64,000 nucleotides of DNA. It comes from Macropodus opercularis. Its lineage: Eukaryota > Chordata > Actinopteri > Anabantiformes > Osphronemidae. Positions 24,975 through 39,026 of the stretch are shown here, piece by piece. The notes under the pieces were generated by a model. The model saw only the letters and a program-made list of their open reading frames with translations. It was not told the DNA's origin and did no database searches. The position numbers and the translations under genes were made by a program. Position 1 is the first letter of the stretch; every line of letters begins with the position of its first letter. Location of the stretch: assembly GCA_030770545.1 (NCBI GenBank), contig CM061100.1, forward strand, positions 14,314,501 through 14,378,500, in the 5' to 3' direction.

Positions 24975-27900
24975 ACCAAAGACTAGACGCGTTTGTATGT
25001 TTTCTATTATGCAATTTTCACTTGGACCCAACCAAACAAGAAAGCAACAAAAGTTCTGGGATAAGATTCAGCAAACTATTGAGTTCAAAGACGGAGCAGA
25101 GCTAAACATGTTGGGATGTTCAGAGGTTTCACAGCCAAGCGTGGAAGCTGCTGCCACCACGTGCACAGCAGAGGCTGATGACGCCAGTCACCAAAACAAA
25201 GAGCAACGACACAGCTGATCCGCAAACCTTCAGTCATTTAAACATACTCAGTAAACTAATGGGCACGACTTTAAGTCAAAACAGCCCCCAGATCCTGAAG
25301 AGTTGGCTCTAAAAGTCCATGGAACGTAATCTAAGGCCACGGGGAAGAGATTATTTACAGCTTAGTCAACTTTCAAACAACATGTTTTGGACAAACCTCT
25401 TAAACTTATACCAAAGAACACATACTGCATATATTATACTGACTCTTTAAGGTGGACGGTGGGGATTTGTAAAGTTAAGATATGCAAGCACAAACACACA
25501 CACACCCATAGACCAAGATCCATCATGACACGCGTCTTTAGTAGAGCCAGCACGTGGACCTGCCAGCTTACTGCATATACGAAACAGTCTGTTAGTATGT
25601 GAATATGTCAAACGTATGTGAGCACAATCTTGAAGCACATTTTCTTTGCAATAGAACCGGGGATCTTAGAAAACTCAGGATGCCATTTTTCTAAACAGTG
25701 GCTGAAATGCATTCGCCAGTTGTTACACGCTGTCATTTTACGAATGTACAAAGGTCACACAAGCAAACATGCTGTACATGAACATGCTTTACAGAAACAC
25801 ACGGAACTTTAAAGAGTCTTCACCAGTCAGCTGATCCCAGGCTACGCTCTGGTTTCTGTCCCGCTCATCATGTGCGTCGTTCATCTCTCTACCTGGCATT
25901 TTAGCATTAGCACAGTCTTTGTTCTCAGTCGGAGCAAAGATGCAACAAGAACGGTGCTGTTTGTTGAGGAGAGCTGCAACTTCAACAATGTGAGACCAAA
26001 GTAGATCTGAACGGTATCAAATTTAAGGCACAACCTCATTTTTTTCTACGAGAACAGCTCTCGTCAAACAACAAAACACCAAACGCAGCCTGGATTTACA
26101 CAAAAACTAAACTTTCTTCTCAGCATCGCTTTCCTCTGCTATCATTACTATACAAAACGGTGATTTGTGTTGGAACGTCAGTGACAGTTTAACTCAATCC
26201 TGACGTCAGGATTCCTTTAAAATGCTGTGAAATGAGCACGAAAAGCACAAAGCAAAAAAACGTTCTCACACTTGACTCCTCAAAGTTTGAAGGGCAAAGG
26301 TTTTAATTCCTTTTCCACACGCCTCCATTCATCCTGACACGCGGAGGCCGAGAGTTCCTGTTCGTGCTTATTTCACAAATACTACGATCGATGCAGCTCA
26401 TTTGAGTTAAACCTTGCCTCCGTGTAAACCCAGTTGCAGAAATAAGCTTGTTGGATGTGAACAATTAAACATTAAACACAAACTACAAACATCCATCGTG
26501 ACACCTTAGAAACACAAGAGCAGAACCAGAGAAGCATCTGAACCTGTGGAGGACGAGCCGTCCGGGCGGATCAGGGCCTTTGTAATAGTTAAAGAGGACA
26601 ATCTAAAGACGATGCCTGGGACGCTCGTCCCATCCAGCGGCAGTTGCCTGGTGATTAGGAGGTTACGTGCTGTTCAACTAGTGGGACAGATTAAACCAAG
26701 ACCAAGCAAACTACACCTACTTTGAGTTTCACGCCGTCACACTGTACAGCTTCTACACATGATGTAAATACTGACATTCCCACAACAGCTCAGCCGCCAC
26801 CACCTCTTACTCTTTGTTGTTCATTACCGTCATCGTCTCATTTCTCATTTCGCACTCAAGCTATCAAACCAAAAAAAGAAAGAAAACCAAAGGAAAGGCG
26901 TCAGTCAGCAGCCCCTGCTCGTTAGAAAACCCAGGCTGAGACTTGGCCTGGTCAGACACAAGCCAAAGGCTTCGAGAACAATTTAAAATAAAAATGGACA
27001 CTTGAGACTTTTTCTATTTATTGACAAATCGAAACCAAAGAAAACTTTTTCTGCACCTAACTGTTCCAACAAACGGAAAAAATAACTGAAGAAGGAAGAT
27101 TATTACCAAAAATTTACGAAAAAAAACAAAACAAAAAGAGTGGTGGCGACGATGTGGATGGAGGATGACGACGTGGAGAAGAAAGGAGGAAGAAAGGATG
27201 GATGACACCGTGGCAGTGGAGAAGTAGCTTTGTTTCGCCTGATGTTGCGTCAGGCCGTCTTTAAGGGGAAGCACGTTGGGGACTGAAATGGGTAAAACCA
27301 CGTGGGAGGGAGGAAAGGAAGCAACGAGGACACCGTCGACCAGTTTCTTTCCTCCAACCCCCAAATGGCAAAACATTAATGTGTCTCTCACAGTTGAAGA
27401 GTGTTTTTAACGTGTGCCTATGCAGTTTTTCAAAGTTAAAAAATGGTTTAATGAACAACAGAAACCTCATCAGCTAACAAACCAAAGATTCACCGTTAAC
27501 TCCAGCAGATGTTGGCCTCCCCCTAAAGGAACGATCTCAGTTCTAGCTAAATGGGATGCGACATAAATCCCTGCTGCCACTGGTGTGTGAACGTTTTCCA
27601 CAAAATATGATTCCACTCTGTCTTTTACACATGTTCTAAGTTAGAACGTTGGCAGCTTCTGAGTTAGTATCTGATGTAACATCCATCTGCTGTACTAGCT
27701 CCAATGTTCCTCCAGCATGACGTCAACACGCAGGGATCGACCCTGTGTTTTTGTGTTTGTTTGTTTGTTTGTTTACCTCCTCCACGGGACGAAGTCTACC
27801 TCCAACAATCTCCAGCAGTAAGCAAGTCCGCCAGACAACCGTAGCCAGGTGCTTTATTATTTGTGTCCCTGGTTCACAATCAAGCCCAAAGCAGCTTTGT

Positions 27901-30496
27901 GCATCAAGACATTTTAACAACTAGCTGCTGACTGTTACTTTACGGCTTCCGTTGTAGTTTCTACCTAGTGTTGCGTTTCACAAGAGAAAGCCGTTGGCCG
28001 TGAACGTCTGCTGTTGTCCGGCGAGCTTCCTACTGCGGAGAGTGTGTAACGATGTAATGCTATGTGAAACGTACAGTACATACCAAAGATTTCCTGCTGT
28101 ACTTACAGTAGCACACGACACCTTTTCTTTCTCCTGGATCGCCGTGGATGTGTGCTCTACACCGATCCAGGCGTTAACCCCCCTCACACACAGTGCTGTT
28201 AACTCATCGCGATCCTTAGTGAATAAATTAGTATAAACCAGCTGAACCAGTCACTCGAATCCTTTACCGGTATCGATGTTGTACAAAATACAAATTGGAC
28301 AAAGAAAGAAAGATTCACATTTACAGACCGGATGGGAAACCAGCTGCTTCCCTTTTCTCGACTTGAGACTCAGTGATGTCATTTACAACAAACAAACATT
28401 AGAGACAACCTGTCAACAGGAAGCGAAGAGCTGCTCAGCTGGGTTTGTGCTACATTTGCCACGTGACGCCGAGTCTGATGAAGCCATGCTGGAGGAACGC
28501 ACGTGCCTGAGAAACTGATGCGTACACTCGAAACCTGTCCACATTGGTTTGTTCTTTAGGGGGAGGAACTATGCTGCTCCATATGTACAATAAATGAAAC
28601 TAAACCAAAAAACACTGAGTCAACACCCACTGAGAGAAACTGCTAAAATATCGGTCAAATAGCTTTATTCTTAGTTTTCTCTCTGTCTTTCTGTATGTAA
28701 AGCTTCGAGTCCAAAGAAATCCCCCACTCACCTGACCCTCCCATCATACTGGCCACGCCCACTGAAGGGGTGTGGCTTCTGGCTCAGGGGGTGGTGGCCA
28801 CTTTCCATTCCCACTTCTGTTCAGGCTAATCCTGCCAAACCAAAAAAAAAAAAAAAACAGAACCAAAGCCGCCCCAAAGAGGTTTTCATTGCTTGTTTTC
28901 AAGTACTTAAAAATGATTTGCCACTATGTTCCTTCCTAGGTTCTTGCAATATGTGATTTTTTTATGTAATGTACTTTATAATTTTGTTTTGATTGTGAAT
29001 TAATTTAAACGAACAAATTTTGCTGCCAAATCTCCCCCTAAACCATTTCCCTCGATGACTGATTAGCTTTGCCAAAGTTTGCATCGTATGTTTGCTTTTC
29101 TTTCTGTTCTATGCTGTATTTATTTATGATGTGTTTTAGAACACACTAGTTTTGTACTTAATAATAACATGTTATTTAATTAGGAGTAATTGTTTTTAAT
29201 GGATATTTATGAGTATTTAAGAATGTTAGTTGCATCAAAGATGCAGTGCTTATGTCAGGCCTGTTAATTTATTCTTAGTTAGCTTTACTTTAAAAAGCAA
29301 ATGAAATGTTGTTTTCTGAATGTTTAGACCTAATGACAGAACATTGTAGGAATGTCAGATTAGAATTGTGTACTTCTGAATGTCAACACTTGCTCTCACT
29401 TTTTAGTCACCGTAGGTTTTTGTCCCGGTAAGGAATCGAATCTTTAGCCAAACGAATGATGAGCACTGCATCTTTTATTTTACTTCTTGTGATTTTTATG
29501 GCTATGTTTTCTTCTTCTCTCTTCTTTTCGCATCCCACTGACCATTGTTGAACAAGCAATGAATTAGTGACATTTGATCAGGTGAAGTAAGGGCCACGCG
29601 TTGACAGAAACAGACTCACCAAAGATAACTGGAATCACTGAGAGGCCAACGAACTGTGTGTGTTTACATCCACGCAGCTTAAACCTGGTTAAAGTCTAAC
29701 TGATGCATTTACACTGTGAAACTACAGCCGGTCGACACGAACAGCCCCAAAAGATGCCTGTGGTTGGTTGGTGATGTGATTCTTTCAGGGCATCGGCATC
29801 ATCAACAACTTTGAGGCGAGACTTTTTGTTGCATGTCGTGTTGCAAACATTGAATGTTTTAGTGTGTGTTCAAGGCTAAAGGGACTTAAAAAAGGTAAAA
29901 CACGAAGAGGACATGACCAGGTTACATTCTGTATATTTTAGTTGATGTCGCGGCGTAATAATTGGCTTCCTCTGACAGTCGTGGTGTGTAGAGCTTCGTT
30001 CGCTTCATTTTCCATATTTTTACTGTCGGAACAATATTGAACTTACCACTAATGGCTGAAGCTGCTCTTTGAGTTTCGGATGTGCTCCATCCAACCCGGT
30101 GGATAGACGCAGGTATTGGGACCATTTTTTGTTCGTCACCTTCGTATGAGCTGACCATTGCACCATTTATGTCATGTCCTCCTGCTGTAAAAGATGTGAT
30201 TCTCCGTCCTTCACCTTTATTCTGTTGCCAGTGAAAAAGACGCTGCAGTGTGTTACACGGTGACGTAGCCCTAACCTCAGTGTTATCAGGATTTCCGTGA
30301 CTGCGTGAATGCAAACACACCAACATGTGTGACTCGCTAGGAAGGAGAAAGTCCTGTAGAGCTGCAGCAGCTGCTTCCAACACTGACTGTGTGTGTACAG
30401 ACAGAAACGCTTCTGTGTGGACAGTGAGATCCAGAGAGGCTACCTCACTGACTTTCCATTCATCCTTTTAACCGTGTTGACCAAAGAAACCAAAGA
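24975..30496 (+). promoter_or_regulatory. onecut2: Cluster of miR-9 8-mer seed matches in onecut2 3' UTR
   Basis: ACCAAAGA, the exact complement of miR-9 bases 2-8 plus the A opposite base 1, starts at 24975, 25410, 27034, 27481, 28082, 29618, 30480 and 30489. The last two are nearly back to back. Additional ACCAAAG 7-mers lie near 25994, 28862, 31168, 31316 and 32884. Onecut2 is a published miR-9 target in mammals. The density here is far above what an arbitrary 8-mer would show in 9 kb (well under one expected). Confidence 0.65.
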
Positions 30497-33400
30497 TTTG
30501 TTTCCTCCTCAGTACGGTCTGCGCTCAGCTCCATGTTTCTCTTACTCGCGGTGAACTTTTTCACTTTATCCTTTTCTCTTCCTGCCTCTGTATTTTGAAC
30601 TAGCTTGTAGAACTTAAACATAAATTCCATTACAGAACCGTCAGAGTGATTCAACAGTACAGACACAAACCCATGCGTCAAATAAGCTGTGATGTGGGGA
30701 AGCATCACGGGAAGATCTGCTTTATACTGAAATATTAAAGCTGCTGATTCAGCCAGATTAGTTATTTATGCATAGTTAGTTTATTGGTGCACACAAAAAG
30801 TTTTAGACTCTAAAATGTTTCTGGGCTATTTTTAATTTCAACAACATTCCAACATTCCTGTGTAGCAGGTAATTAGGCGGCTAGTTGTTGCTAACTTTGT
30901 GCTGCGTAGCAACCAGAGCGATGCAGAGCTGCTCTGTGTACAAAGCAGCGACCACTGGAGCGAGAGACACTGACGACCCTAAAGCCGAAAACAAGCCTCC
31001 ATGTCAGCCCAGCAATCCTCTCAGTACCTGATCTCCCGTCGCCTGAGCCAGTGCTTCCCTTCTACATCTGGCTCAACGTGGAGAAACCAAGTCGTTTCAT
31101 AGACCAAACATGCCGAACACGCTTTCAGCAAAGTATGAGATAACTATGGATGAGTGCCTTGCGTGAACCAAAGCGAAGTCTACACGTCCCTTTGTATTTC
31201 TGTGAAAAACAAATACCTCAGTGCTGTTGCTTCTATCACTTGCATCGAGCGCCTGAGTTTCCTCTCTGCTCCTGGTACTTTGCAAAATAATCACTGCAAA
31301 GAAATCCAGACCAAAAACCAAAGGCTTCTATTACTGATGTTTCTCTTTTTGTTCATGTCTTTATAAATGAGCTCAGTTTCCACATGAAAGACTAGTTTTG
31401 CTTTTCGTGGCCCAGTTGGTATCGTCAAGCATCTCGGTTTAAGCTCTGACACGCGACTGCCAGCGCAGTTGTAGACGTAGGCTGAAAACTCCCATGTTTG
31501 AAGGTGTCAACACACAAAATCATTTAACAGGAGCGAAAAAGTCAGATCTCCTTGTATTTGTGACGCCACAGATTAATGAGCTCTGTGCTCAGAAGAAACT
31601 CAGACCTTTCCATTATCTTTCTATAGGCTCTGCTGAGTATGAAGCCACTAAGTGTCTGTGTTCTTGATTGTTCTTAATATAAATCTTAAGTCTTAAATCA
31701 TAAGTCTTTCATGATCATAGCGTAGAAATATTTCATCGTTCCATTGATTTGTTGACATTATGATTCGCTTGAATACACAAACTGTACATTATGAAATCGG
31801 TTTTTACACGTTTGTTCATCTGAGATCCTAAAATGATGCTTTAGTGATCTCAGGCTGCAGCTCCTTCCCTTTGTCGTCCTGTTTCTTCTCCTTCTTCAAA
31901 CGGTCTCAAAGCTTTAAATAAAGACAAACGGAGACGTACTGGTGAGCGCAGACCGTGCTCTCTCTGCCACACTGTTGCAGATATACCTCATAGACACGAT
32001 GTAATAATAGCGTATGTCATATATTAGTCACCTGCTCTTCTTCCCTTTTGTTTTATTATTTGGTAAGTGTGACTTTAAATGTGGGGAAAGGCTTTATCCA
32101 TTTCTCCTCCATCGGATTTAGTTTGGTTGTTTCGGGAAGCATTGTCCCTCTCGTGTGGATAGTTATGGGATTGGGGACATTGTTGTAAAGATGCCTCAGT
32201 CCAGTATAATGACAGATTATTTGTACATGTTTGAAATCCAACCACATTTACATGTATTCTCATGCCTCATTTCTGCAGTCTGTGCTTTGCTGTCCTTTCC
32301 TCCCTGTGTTCGCTAGCGTCACTGCTCCGTTATCCACCACAGCGCTATACAGCAGTTTTATGCATGAATATATTTACAATTAGCTAGCCGTGTAATGCAT
32401 TGTGATTATTATTAACCTTTTTATTATGATGCTCTCATTTCGTTTGAACGACCGTAAGCCATACTGCTAAACTTTGTGTTGCATCCCACGTTAGGCTGAC
32501 CTTTGACCTGCTGATATAAGACCTAGTAACCTGTTTTAGGGACAGAGCTTGTCCAGAGTGAAGCAACCCAACCTGGTTGTGACTTAGTCCATTTGTTCTT
32601 AGTTTGAACAGCCTGCATTTCTGCATTGGCGACGGTTTGGCTAAACGTAAAGAAGTAAAAACATCATCATCATCTGCTCGTTTGAACTTCTGGCGTCTTT
32701 GACCCCAAACCGTCTCATGTAACAAGGTTCACCTGGTCCCAAACTAAGAACTAAGACATTATTAACTGTCCAAGTACAAGTATTAAGTTTCCAGCAGGTC
32801 AACAATCGATTGACTTTCCCTGGGTTCAGTCATCCTAATGCAAAAAACAAGGTCTTTGCCACTAGATGGTGCAGCTGCCTGAAACCAAAGCTGTTATAAA
32901 TGAAGGAAATTTCCCCGCTGGAAGGAAACTGAACAAAATGAATGTTAATGTTTCAGTAACTGAATAGAAAGAACTAAGATACTAGTTAGTTTGTTTTCAG
33001 TCAAGAACAGCAATAGAGACCAAAATAAATTCTGAAGTGTTAAGGTTCATACAGTGTTAAAGGACAACAGAGCACTTTCATAGCGACTAGTCTTCCATTC
33101 TCAGCTAGTTTCAAATAGAACAGCAGTGTAGCACAGTGTCCTCCTTTTTCTTGACTTTTGGGGTCTCACACAACACATGACGTGTTGATTCCAGCAACAT
33201 CCACTGCAGTTAGGGGTCAAAGGTCAAGGTAACGCATCATGTCGTCAGTTTTGAACAGACAAATCATCTTGTTCTGCTTTTTACGTTTCCACATGCATCT
33301 AAAGGCCTGACAGTTGGCCGAGCCCTGCCCAAGCGTAAAGGTTTATATTCAAACCAAATTAAAACCCGGTCTAAGCAAATAATTCATCAGTTTTCATCGG

Positions 33401-33609
33401 CACAACTTTTTTCTTTTATTTTTTTACCATTTTCTTTCATTGTCAGTAATCAAAATTTCAATGATGCATTTTTATTTTTTACATTTGTTTGGAACAGATA
33501 AAAGAGAAGTGACTGAAAACTTGTGGTGTGGAATAAAATGATCAAACACGAAGGAGATATTTGGAGAATTAATGTTGTTCCACTCTATGTACAAAAGAAG
33601 AAAAAAATC

Positions 33610-33615
33610 AATAAA
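33610..33615 (+). terminator. onecut2: Candidate distal poly(A) signal of onecut2
   Basis: An AATAAA in the context ATCAATAAAGAAATC, followed by G/T-rich sequence, at the end of an AU-rich block. A second AATAAA lies at 33532 and more proximal candidates at 28589 and 31917. This is the most 3' site that fits the extent of the miR-9 words. Confidence 0.45.
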
Positions 33616-33640
33616 GAAATCACAGTGGTCTTAACCATGT

Positions 33641-36600
33641 ACCCAGGTCCTCATGTCTTTATTTTCCCAGATATGCAACAGAATGGATGCAGAGGGTTAA
33701 TGGGACGGTTGTGGAGTGAAGTGAATGGATCAACCTCTTTAAAAAAGGATGGCGGTCGCTAATATTTCATTTATGTATCAGTCATTTTAGCAGTTCAGTA
33801 AATATTCTCCAGCAAAATCAGTCAAAGGTCATAAAACAATATTGAGATGCACACAGCTAACGATCAGCAGCTTCTGATCATGTGATGCCTACATATTATT
33901 CTCAGTTTGACCACAGCTCCGAGCTGCTCACTGGCGTCACTGTCCGCCATGTTTAACGCGGTGTCCACCTCTGATACTACGTGAGCTTAGGTTGAGAGCC
34001 ATAGAACAGCTGCTCGTCTCAGCTAGTTATTCACACCCCACAGTGGTTCTTTTTAAATCTTGATTTCTTGGCTTCTTAACTGGTGCCACCATTAGCTTTT
34101 AGCGACACATCCTAACCTTTTAAAACTTTTACTAATTACTAAGAGTGGAATGTGGCGTAGTGACAGGTCTGATTCCTGGGTCTCTGTGATGGACTGGAGA
34201 CCTGTCCAGGGCGAACCCGCCTCTCGCCTGCCTCCAACGCGCCCGTGACCCTTACCAGGAATAAACGCCTCCGATGCTGAGTGAGTAATAATTCTTATTG
34301 TAATTCCGGGTTGGATAACTGACAGGACCTGTCTACATTAAGTTGCCTGAGTTGGTTGGCTGTGTTCATTTATTAAGCGGTAGCCTACCTCCTGTCTCTA
34401 GCTTTGATTTGTTTCCCATTGATTTACTGCTGCAACCTAATTTCCCTACAGAGATGTTTAAACATTTATGATGCCTCAGTCACTTACGGTCTTTTCACGT
34501 TTTCCTTTCACTATCAAACGTTCCCCTTCTCAGCATCCGTCAGTCTGTCTGGCTTCCTCTGTCTCCATCTTTAATGACTCTATCGCGTTCTCTCATTCCA
34601 CATCTCTTGTCCCTTCATGCTTTCCTCTTCTCCATGTCACTCCTCTGTCTGTTCTCTTGTCTCAGCCTGTCTGTGTAACCCTCCCAGCATCCACCTCAGC
34701 ACTCTGAACCCGCATCCCTCCTCTCTCCTTTCTAACCTTCCCATCCTCCTTTTCTGTCTATCTGTTGCCAAGGAAACACTGGTTCATTCTGTGGCTGTTA
34801 ATCTAGGGACATTGTCTTTCTATTAGCTGTGGGCCAGGGCACTGAAAAGGATGACAAAGTGTGGGAAACCAAGGAATGACTTAAAATGCAGAACTTGCAG
34901 GGAAGAATGTCTACTGTCCAGTCAATCAACAAACCTGCACAGCTAAGATTTCACGCGGATTGATTCTCATTAAACTGTTCCAAATGATTATTTACCTACT
35001 AAAACAATCAGTAGATCCCATACACAGTAATACAGTACGTCCAAATGGAAGCAGGCTTCTTGAAATGCGAGTCTAGTTGATCTAAAGGAAGACAAATGCT
35101 GGACAGCCTTGAAAATAAACTTCCCACAACAACTGACAGAACAGGACATTATCGCCACAAAAACGACCAACAGAAGGTCGTAGCACTGGAACCAAACTCC
35201 GGTCTGAGGGAAGTTCCTGTGATGGGCCTCCGTCCACCTCCTGGCAGAACGGCTGGTGAATGTAAAGTTCAATGCTTCATTTGTTTTTGAAGCGCTTCAT
35301 CATTCAGCATTAGGAGCAAACGGTCACGTTGATAGAACGCCAGCCCATCAGCAGGTCACGGACACGAACACGGCAGAAGCCACATTACGCTCACTCAGAA
35401 TCACTGTAGTTGTAGGCGATTTGTTTCAGAATATGCAAAGATAGTGAAATAGTGCAGGATGGCTTCATGTTACCGATGCTACATCATGTTCAGATTTCTC
35501 TTTTTTATGTTGTATTATTCATTCCTCGCTTTTCGTCTCGTTCTTCATTGTTTATTTCCGTCTTTCATTCTTCTTACTCTTCTCCCATTTTGTTCTAATT
35601 TCTTGTTCACTCGCTCTCTGTAGAAATCAATGGCCGTTCTCTCAATAGGAGGTCACGGGGTTGCAGGCGCCAGTGTCCCAGCTTTTCAATTACTATCAGC
35701 CTGCAGTTACCACAAAACACACACGCACAGACACACACAGACCTGCCGAGTCAACACGTAAAGACAGACAGTTAAAAAAAGCCGAAATAAAAAATGTAGG
35801 TTTAGAAAAGAAGGGAAAGAGAAAGTGAGAGAGCTGATGAAGAGAAAGCAGAAAGAAAGAAGGTGAGTGTTTCACAGAGAAACACAGAGGAGAACGACAC
35901 AGGCCATGGATCTGAAACGTATCCCAACCATTTGCATCAGAAAGAAAACAAAACTATATAAGATGGTAAGATGGAAGGAAAAAGAGAAGACAGGACACCT
36001 AAGAAAACAAAAACACACGGTGAGAATTAAAGGTAAGAAAAGATGTGAGATCTCAGACGACATGAAAACAGGAGGAAAGCAGAGATTGTAGTTAGCTCAG
36101 ATGAGCGGAGGTGTGGAGGAGGGCGGCCCTGCACCCTCAGGGGTTATTGGGTCGTAGACAGCCAATCTCTCTCAGCTTAATCAACAGCAGCAGAGGTGAT
36201 TGCAACACCACAGGGGACTGCTGGGAAAAAACAGGGGCAGGGAGGTGGAGGGGGGCAGAAACACAGAAATGAATGAGAAGGTGGTGGGGAGGGGTGGACG
36301 ATGAGGAAAAGATTGGAAAAGAGGGAACGTTGGGGGCGGAGGAGGGATGGAGGGAGGGTGGTGGAAAGGTTTAAGGGAGGATGGAGGACTAGAAGAGAAC
36401 GGGGGGGAACGGATGATGTTGCTTTCTGGCCTACCTGCCACCCTTTAGCCAGGAGGCGGTTTTCCAACAACCGCGGCAGAATCTGCAAATGTCACCACCA
36501 CAAAAACTAAAGAAACCCACAGAATCACAGTTCCAGCAGTAGCACGTTGTGTTTTATTTCAAAGGAAGACTTGTCATTAGATTTAATCGCACTGTTAATA

Positions 36601-38980
36601 CCATGTCTCTCAAATACATATAAAAAATAAAAATAAATTAATCCAGACAACAAGCAATGCTGGAGCTGACGTGTCAGGCTCTGCACACACACAAACAGAA
36701 AAGGTCAAACCAACAAACAGGATGATAAAAAAACAGAACCCAAGTTTGTGGAGGAAAAACCCACCCATCAAAGACAGTGACATGTCTTCTTGCTGTGACC
36801 TGATGACCTTTTGTGCCGTATTGTCTCCAGTTCTCCGGGCGGCGCTGAAGTGACACAGACTGACGTTTGTCTGACGCAACCACAGACTGTTTCGCTCACG
36901 TACTTTATTGTGTGACGATGTGGCAGAGCTGCTTCTTAGACTAAGCTGTCACAGACTCCAGGTTATGCTACCACCGCTCAGCACATCTTTCATATTCACT
37001 TCAGTTTCGTACCCAGGCGAGGATTAGAGCTGCTGAATTCACAACTTTCCAAATCACTTCAATCTACTTTGTCTATCTTTGTAAAACCTAACCATCCCTT
37101 CAAACCTGTGGAAGAGCATTGAAAGCACATTTTCTCTGCACAGGGTGAAACGTGCAGCTGTGTAAAACTGGAAGTAGAAATAGATCAAACTAAATAAATA
37201 ACTGCATCCATTTGCAAGATTTGTGAGTGATTATTACAGATTCTTCAGTGGCAACCATGTCCAAGCAGCGTTGAGCTATGGGTACTGTTGCCAACGTGAA
37301 GGGTTTTCAGATGTACCCGTCCTGTAGCTACGTAAGCTCCGACTAGCACGAAGCCAGAAGCTCTAGAGTGAACGCGTGACTCATGAAGGGACACCTTCCT
37401 GGCGTTGCTTCCAGGGGTTAGTGCTGGTGCACAAGGTTTAGATTTGCATGTAGGACAAGAGCCTCATTGTGAGGCTGATCTTCATTTCAACTTCATTTAC
37501 TGTAACGCTCAGTAACGTAGGCTTGAATCGTTGTCACCCATTGTCGACAGTTCACCGTTGCCCAATAGCGTAGCTGAGAAACGTGCGATGCCTCCACCCG
37601 GTTAGTGTATCGGTGCTCAGTGGATTTGCAGCAGTTCGTGGCCCGTATCACAGCAGGAACATGTAAAGTCGGATTTCAGGGTGGATTTTTTTTGTTCAGC
37701 ATTTTGGTTGAGCACATGTAAAATTGACATGAAGCCAAGTCCAGTACGTCCTAGCTAACCAAAGTCAAAGGCACATCATCATGTAAAACAGCAGGGGGCG
37801 AACAGGGTCGAAGACCAAGTTGGAACCCACACAAAGTAGAAGATGTCACATTTGACATTTCAACATTATTAGACAGATTCGTCTGGAGAGACAAGCGCAG
37901 GAGGCGGGATCAAACCAGCAACCTTCAGGACATTTGCTCTGAGTGCAGCAGTAATAAAATACTAAAGATACATGGAGACATTATTTCAAGTCAACACTGA
38001 AACTGAACTCTGATGTTTGACACATTAATGCTACTTGTCTCTGTGGTGTATTTTTAACATACTGCATTTTGAAACTAAAGCACAGCGTCACTGTAGTATT
38101 TGTGATCTTTAGGGTTTTCCTGCAGTCGAACACAGCCTTCACAGCAGTGCAACAGAAAAACTAAACGACTGAAGCAAACTTCGATGTTACTCCTTTGCAG
38201 GTGGGGACTTCTCATCAGTGAACCCACAGAGGCTCACAGCAGTATTTCAGCAGAAATATAATCATGTAAATTATAAAACTCACGTACACCATCTCAAAAC
38301 AACTCAAAAATAATTTTATGACACCCTGAGAGGTCTTGCAACGCTTCCACATTTGTTCATATGAATCGTGCTGCAGCTGCCTTGTTCATTTGAAACTGTT
38401 AACTCTGCCAACATGCACTGAAAATAATTATTAAACCTTCAGTCCTCTGCAGTGGCACCACAGTTTCTTCATGATCCCAAATTCCTGTCTTACACTTACT
38501 GGTATCCACCTATTGGGAAGCAGCATGTTGAGCAAGGCTGATGTCCACTAATCACATTGCAGGGATTGCAGCAGAATGGGCAGAGCTTCCTGGCTGGCAG
38601 GGATATCGGTGTGAGGCGTTGGTGGGACAGTGGGGCCAGAACAGCAGCTTTCGATCGCGTGTGGTGGCGTCAAGCAGCACCAGCAGAAGAGAAGCAGGGG
38701 CGATAGGTTTGCAGGGGTTTAAGCAAATGGTACGTACGCAAAGAAAGCATTGCAAAACTAGAAGGCGGCTTTTTCCTGTAGCTTCTGTGACCGAAGCAGC
38801 TTCTGCAGTGTCAGCTACACAGACGATCACTAAACAGCATCTGCTAATCCTCTCTGGAGGGTTTGTTCTCATAGGTGCTGTGCGGTTTTTACCAAATCAA
38901 CAGTATTCACCTTATCTAAAGTGTGTTTCTACGGCAACTCAGTTTCAATTTGATCTCAACATTATTTACACATTGTGGAA
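33641..38980. other. Intergenic region between onecut2 and fech
   Basis: I recognise no gene here. Contents: an L2-like tail at 34173-34275, pyrimidine-rich and AT-rich DNA around 34.5-34.8 and 35.5 kb, purine-rich tracts at 35.78-36.07 and 36.22-36.42 kb, and an unexplained 169-codon plus-strand open frame at 38541-39050. That frame has no recognisable domain and runs into the presumed fech 3' UTR on the other strand. Confidence 0.5.
34173..34275. repeat. L2-like repeat tail
   Basis: GATGGACTGGAGACCTGTCC followed by AGGGCGAACCCGCCTCTCGC and CCGTGACCCTTACCAGGAAT is the diverged reverse arrangement of the L2-type tail seen at 10.5 kb. Confidence 0.7.
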
Positions 38981-38992
38981 CACTACAGTGTC

Positions 38993-39026
38993 TTTAATAT
39001 TCATCAAATTGATTTTGTACTTTAAT
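38993..39026 (-). terminator. fech: Candidate fech poly(A) signals (ATTAAA)
   Basis: Two minus-strand ATTAAA hexamers at 39021-39026 and 38993-38998, about 230-260 nt past the fech stop codon. No canonical minus-strand AATAAA was noticed nearer the stop. Tentative. Confidence 0.3.

Larger units (their letters stand above)
24698..33640 (+). other. onecut2: Probable long 3' UTR of onecut2
   Basis: After the stop codon there are about 9 kb without any recognisable coding exon. Mammalian ONECUT2 mRNA is known to have a many-kilobase 3' UTR. Two things support the same here. AATAAA hexamers occur at 28589, 31917, 33532 and 33610, with the last two in an AU-rich block just before the sequence changes character. 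Eight plus-strand ACCAAAGA words (the miR-9 8-mer site) occur between 24975 and 30496, with further 7-mers out to 32890. The stretch also holds a 16-bp A run (28842-28857) and a GTTT run (27754-27774). No transcript data are available, so the 3' end is an inference. Confidence 0.6.

Noticed and set aside
36177..36488. Pro/Ser-rich minus-strand frames
   Set aside because: Opposite strand of a GGA/GGG purine tract. No domain or splice context.
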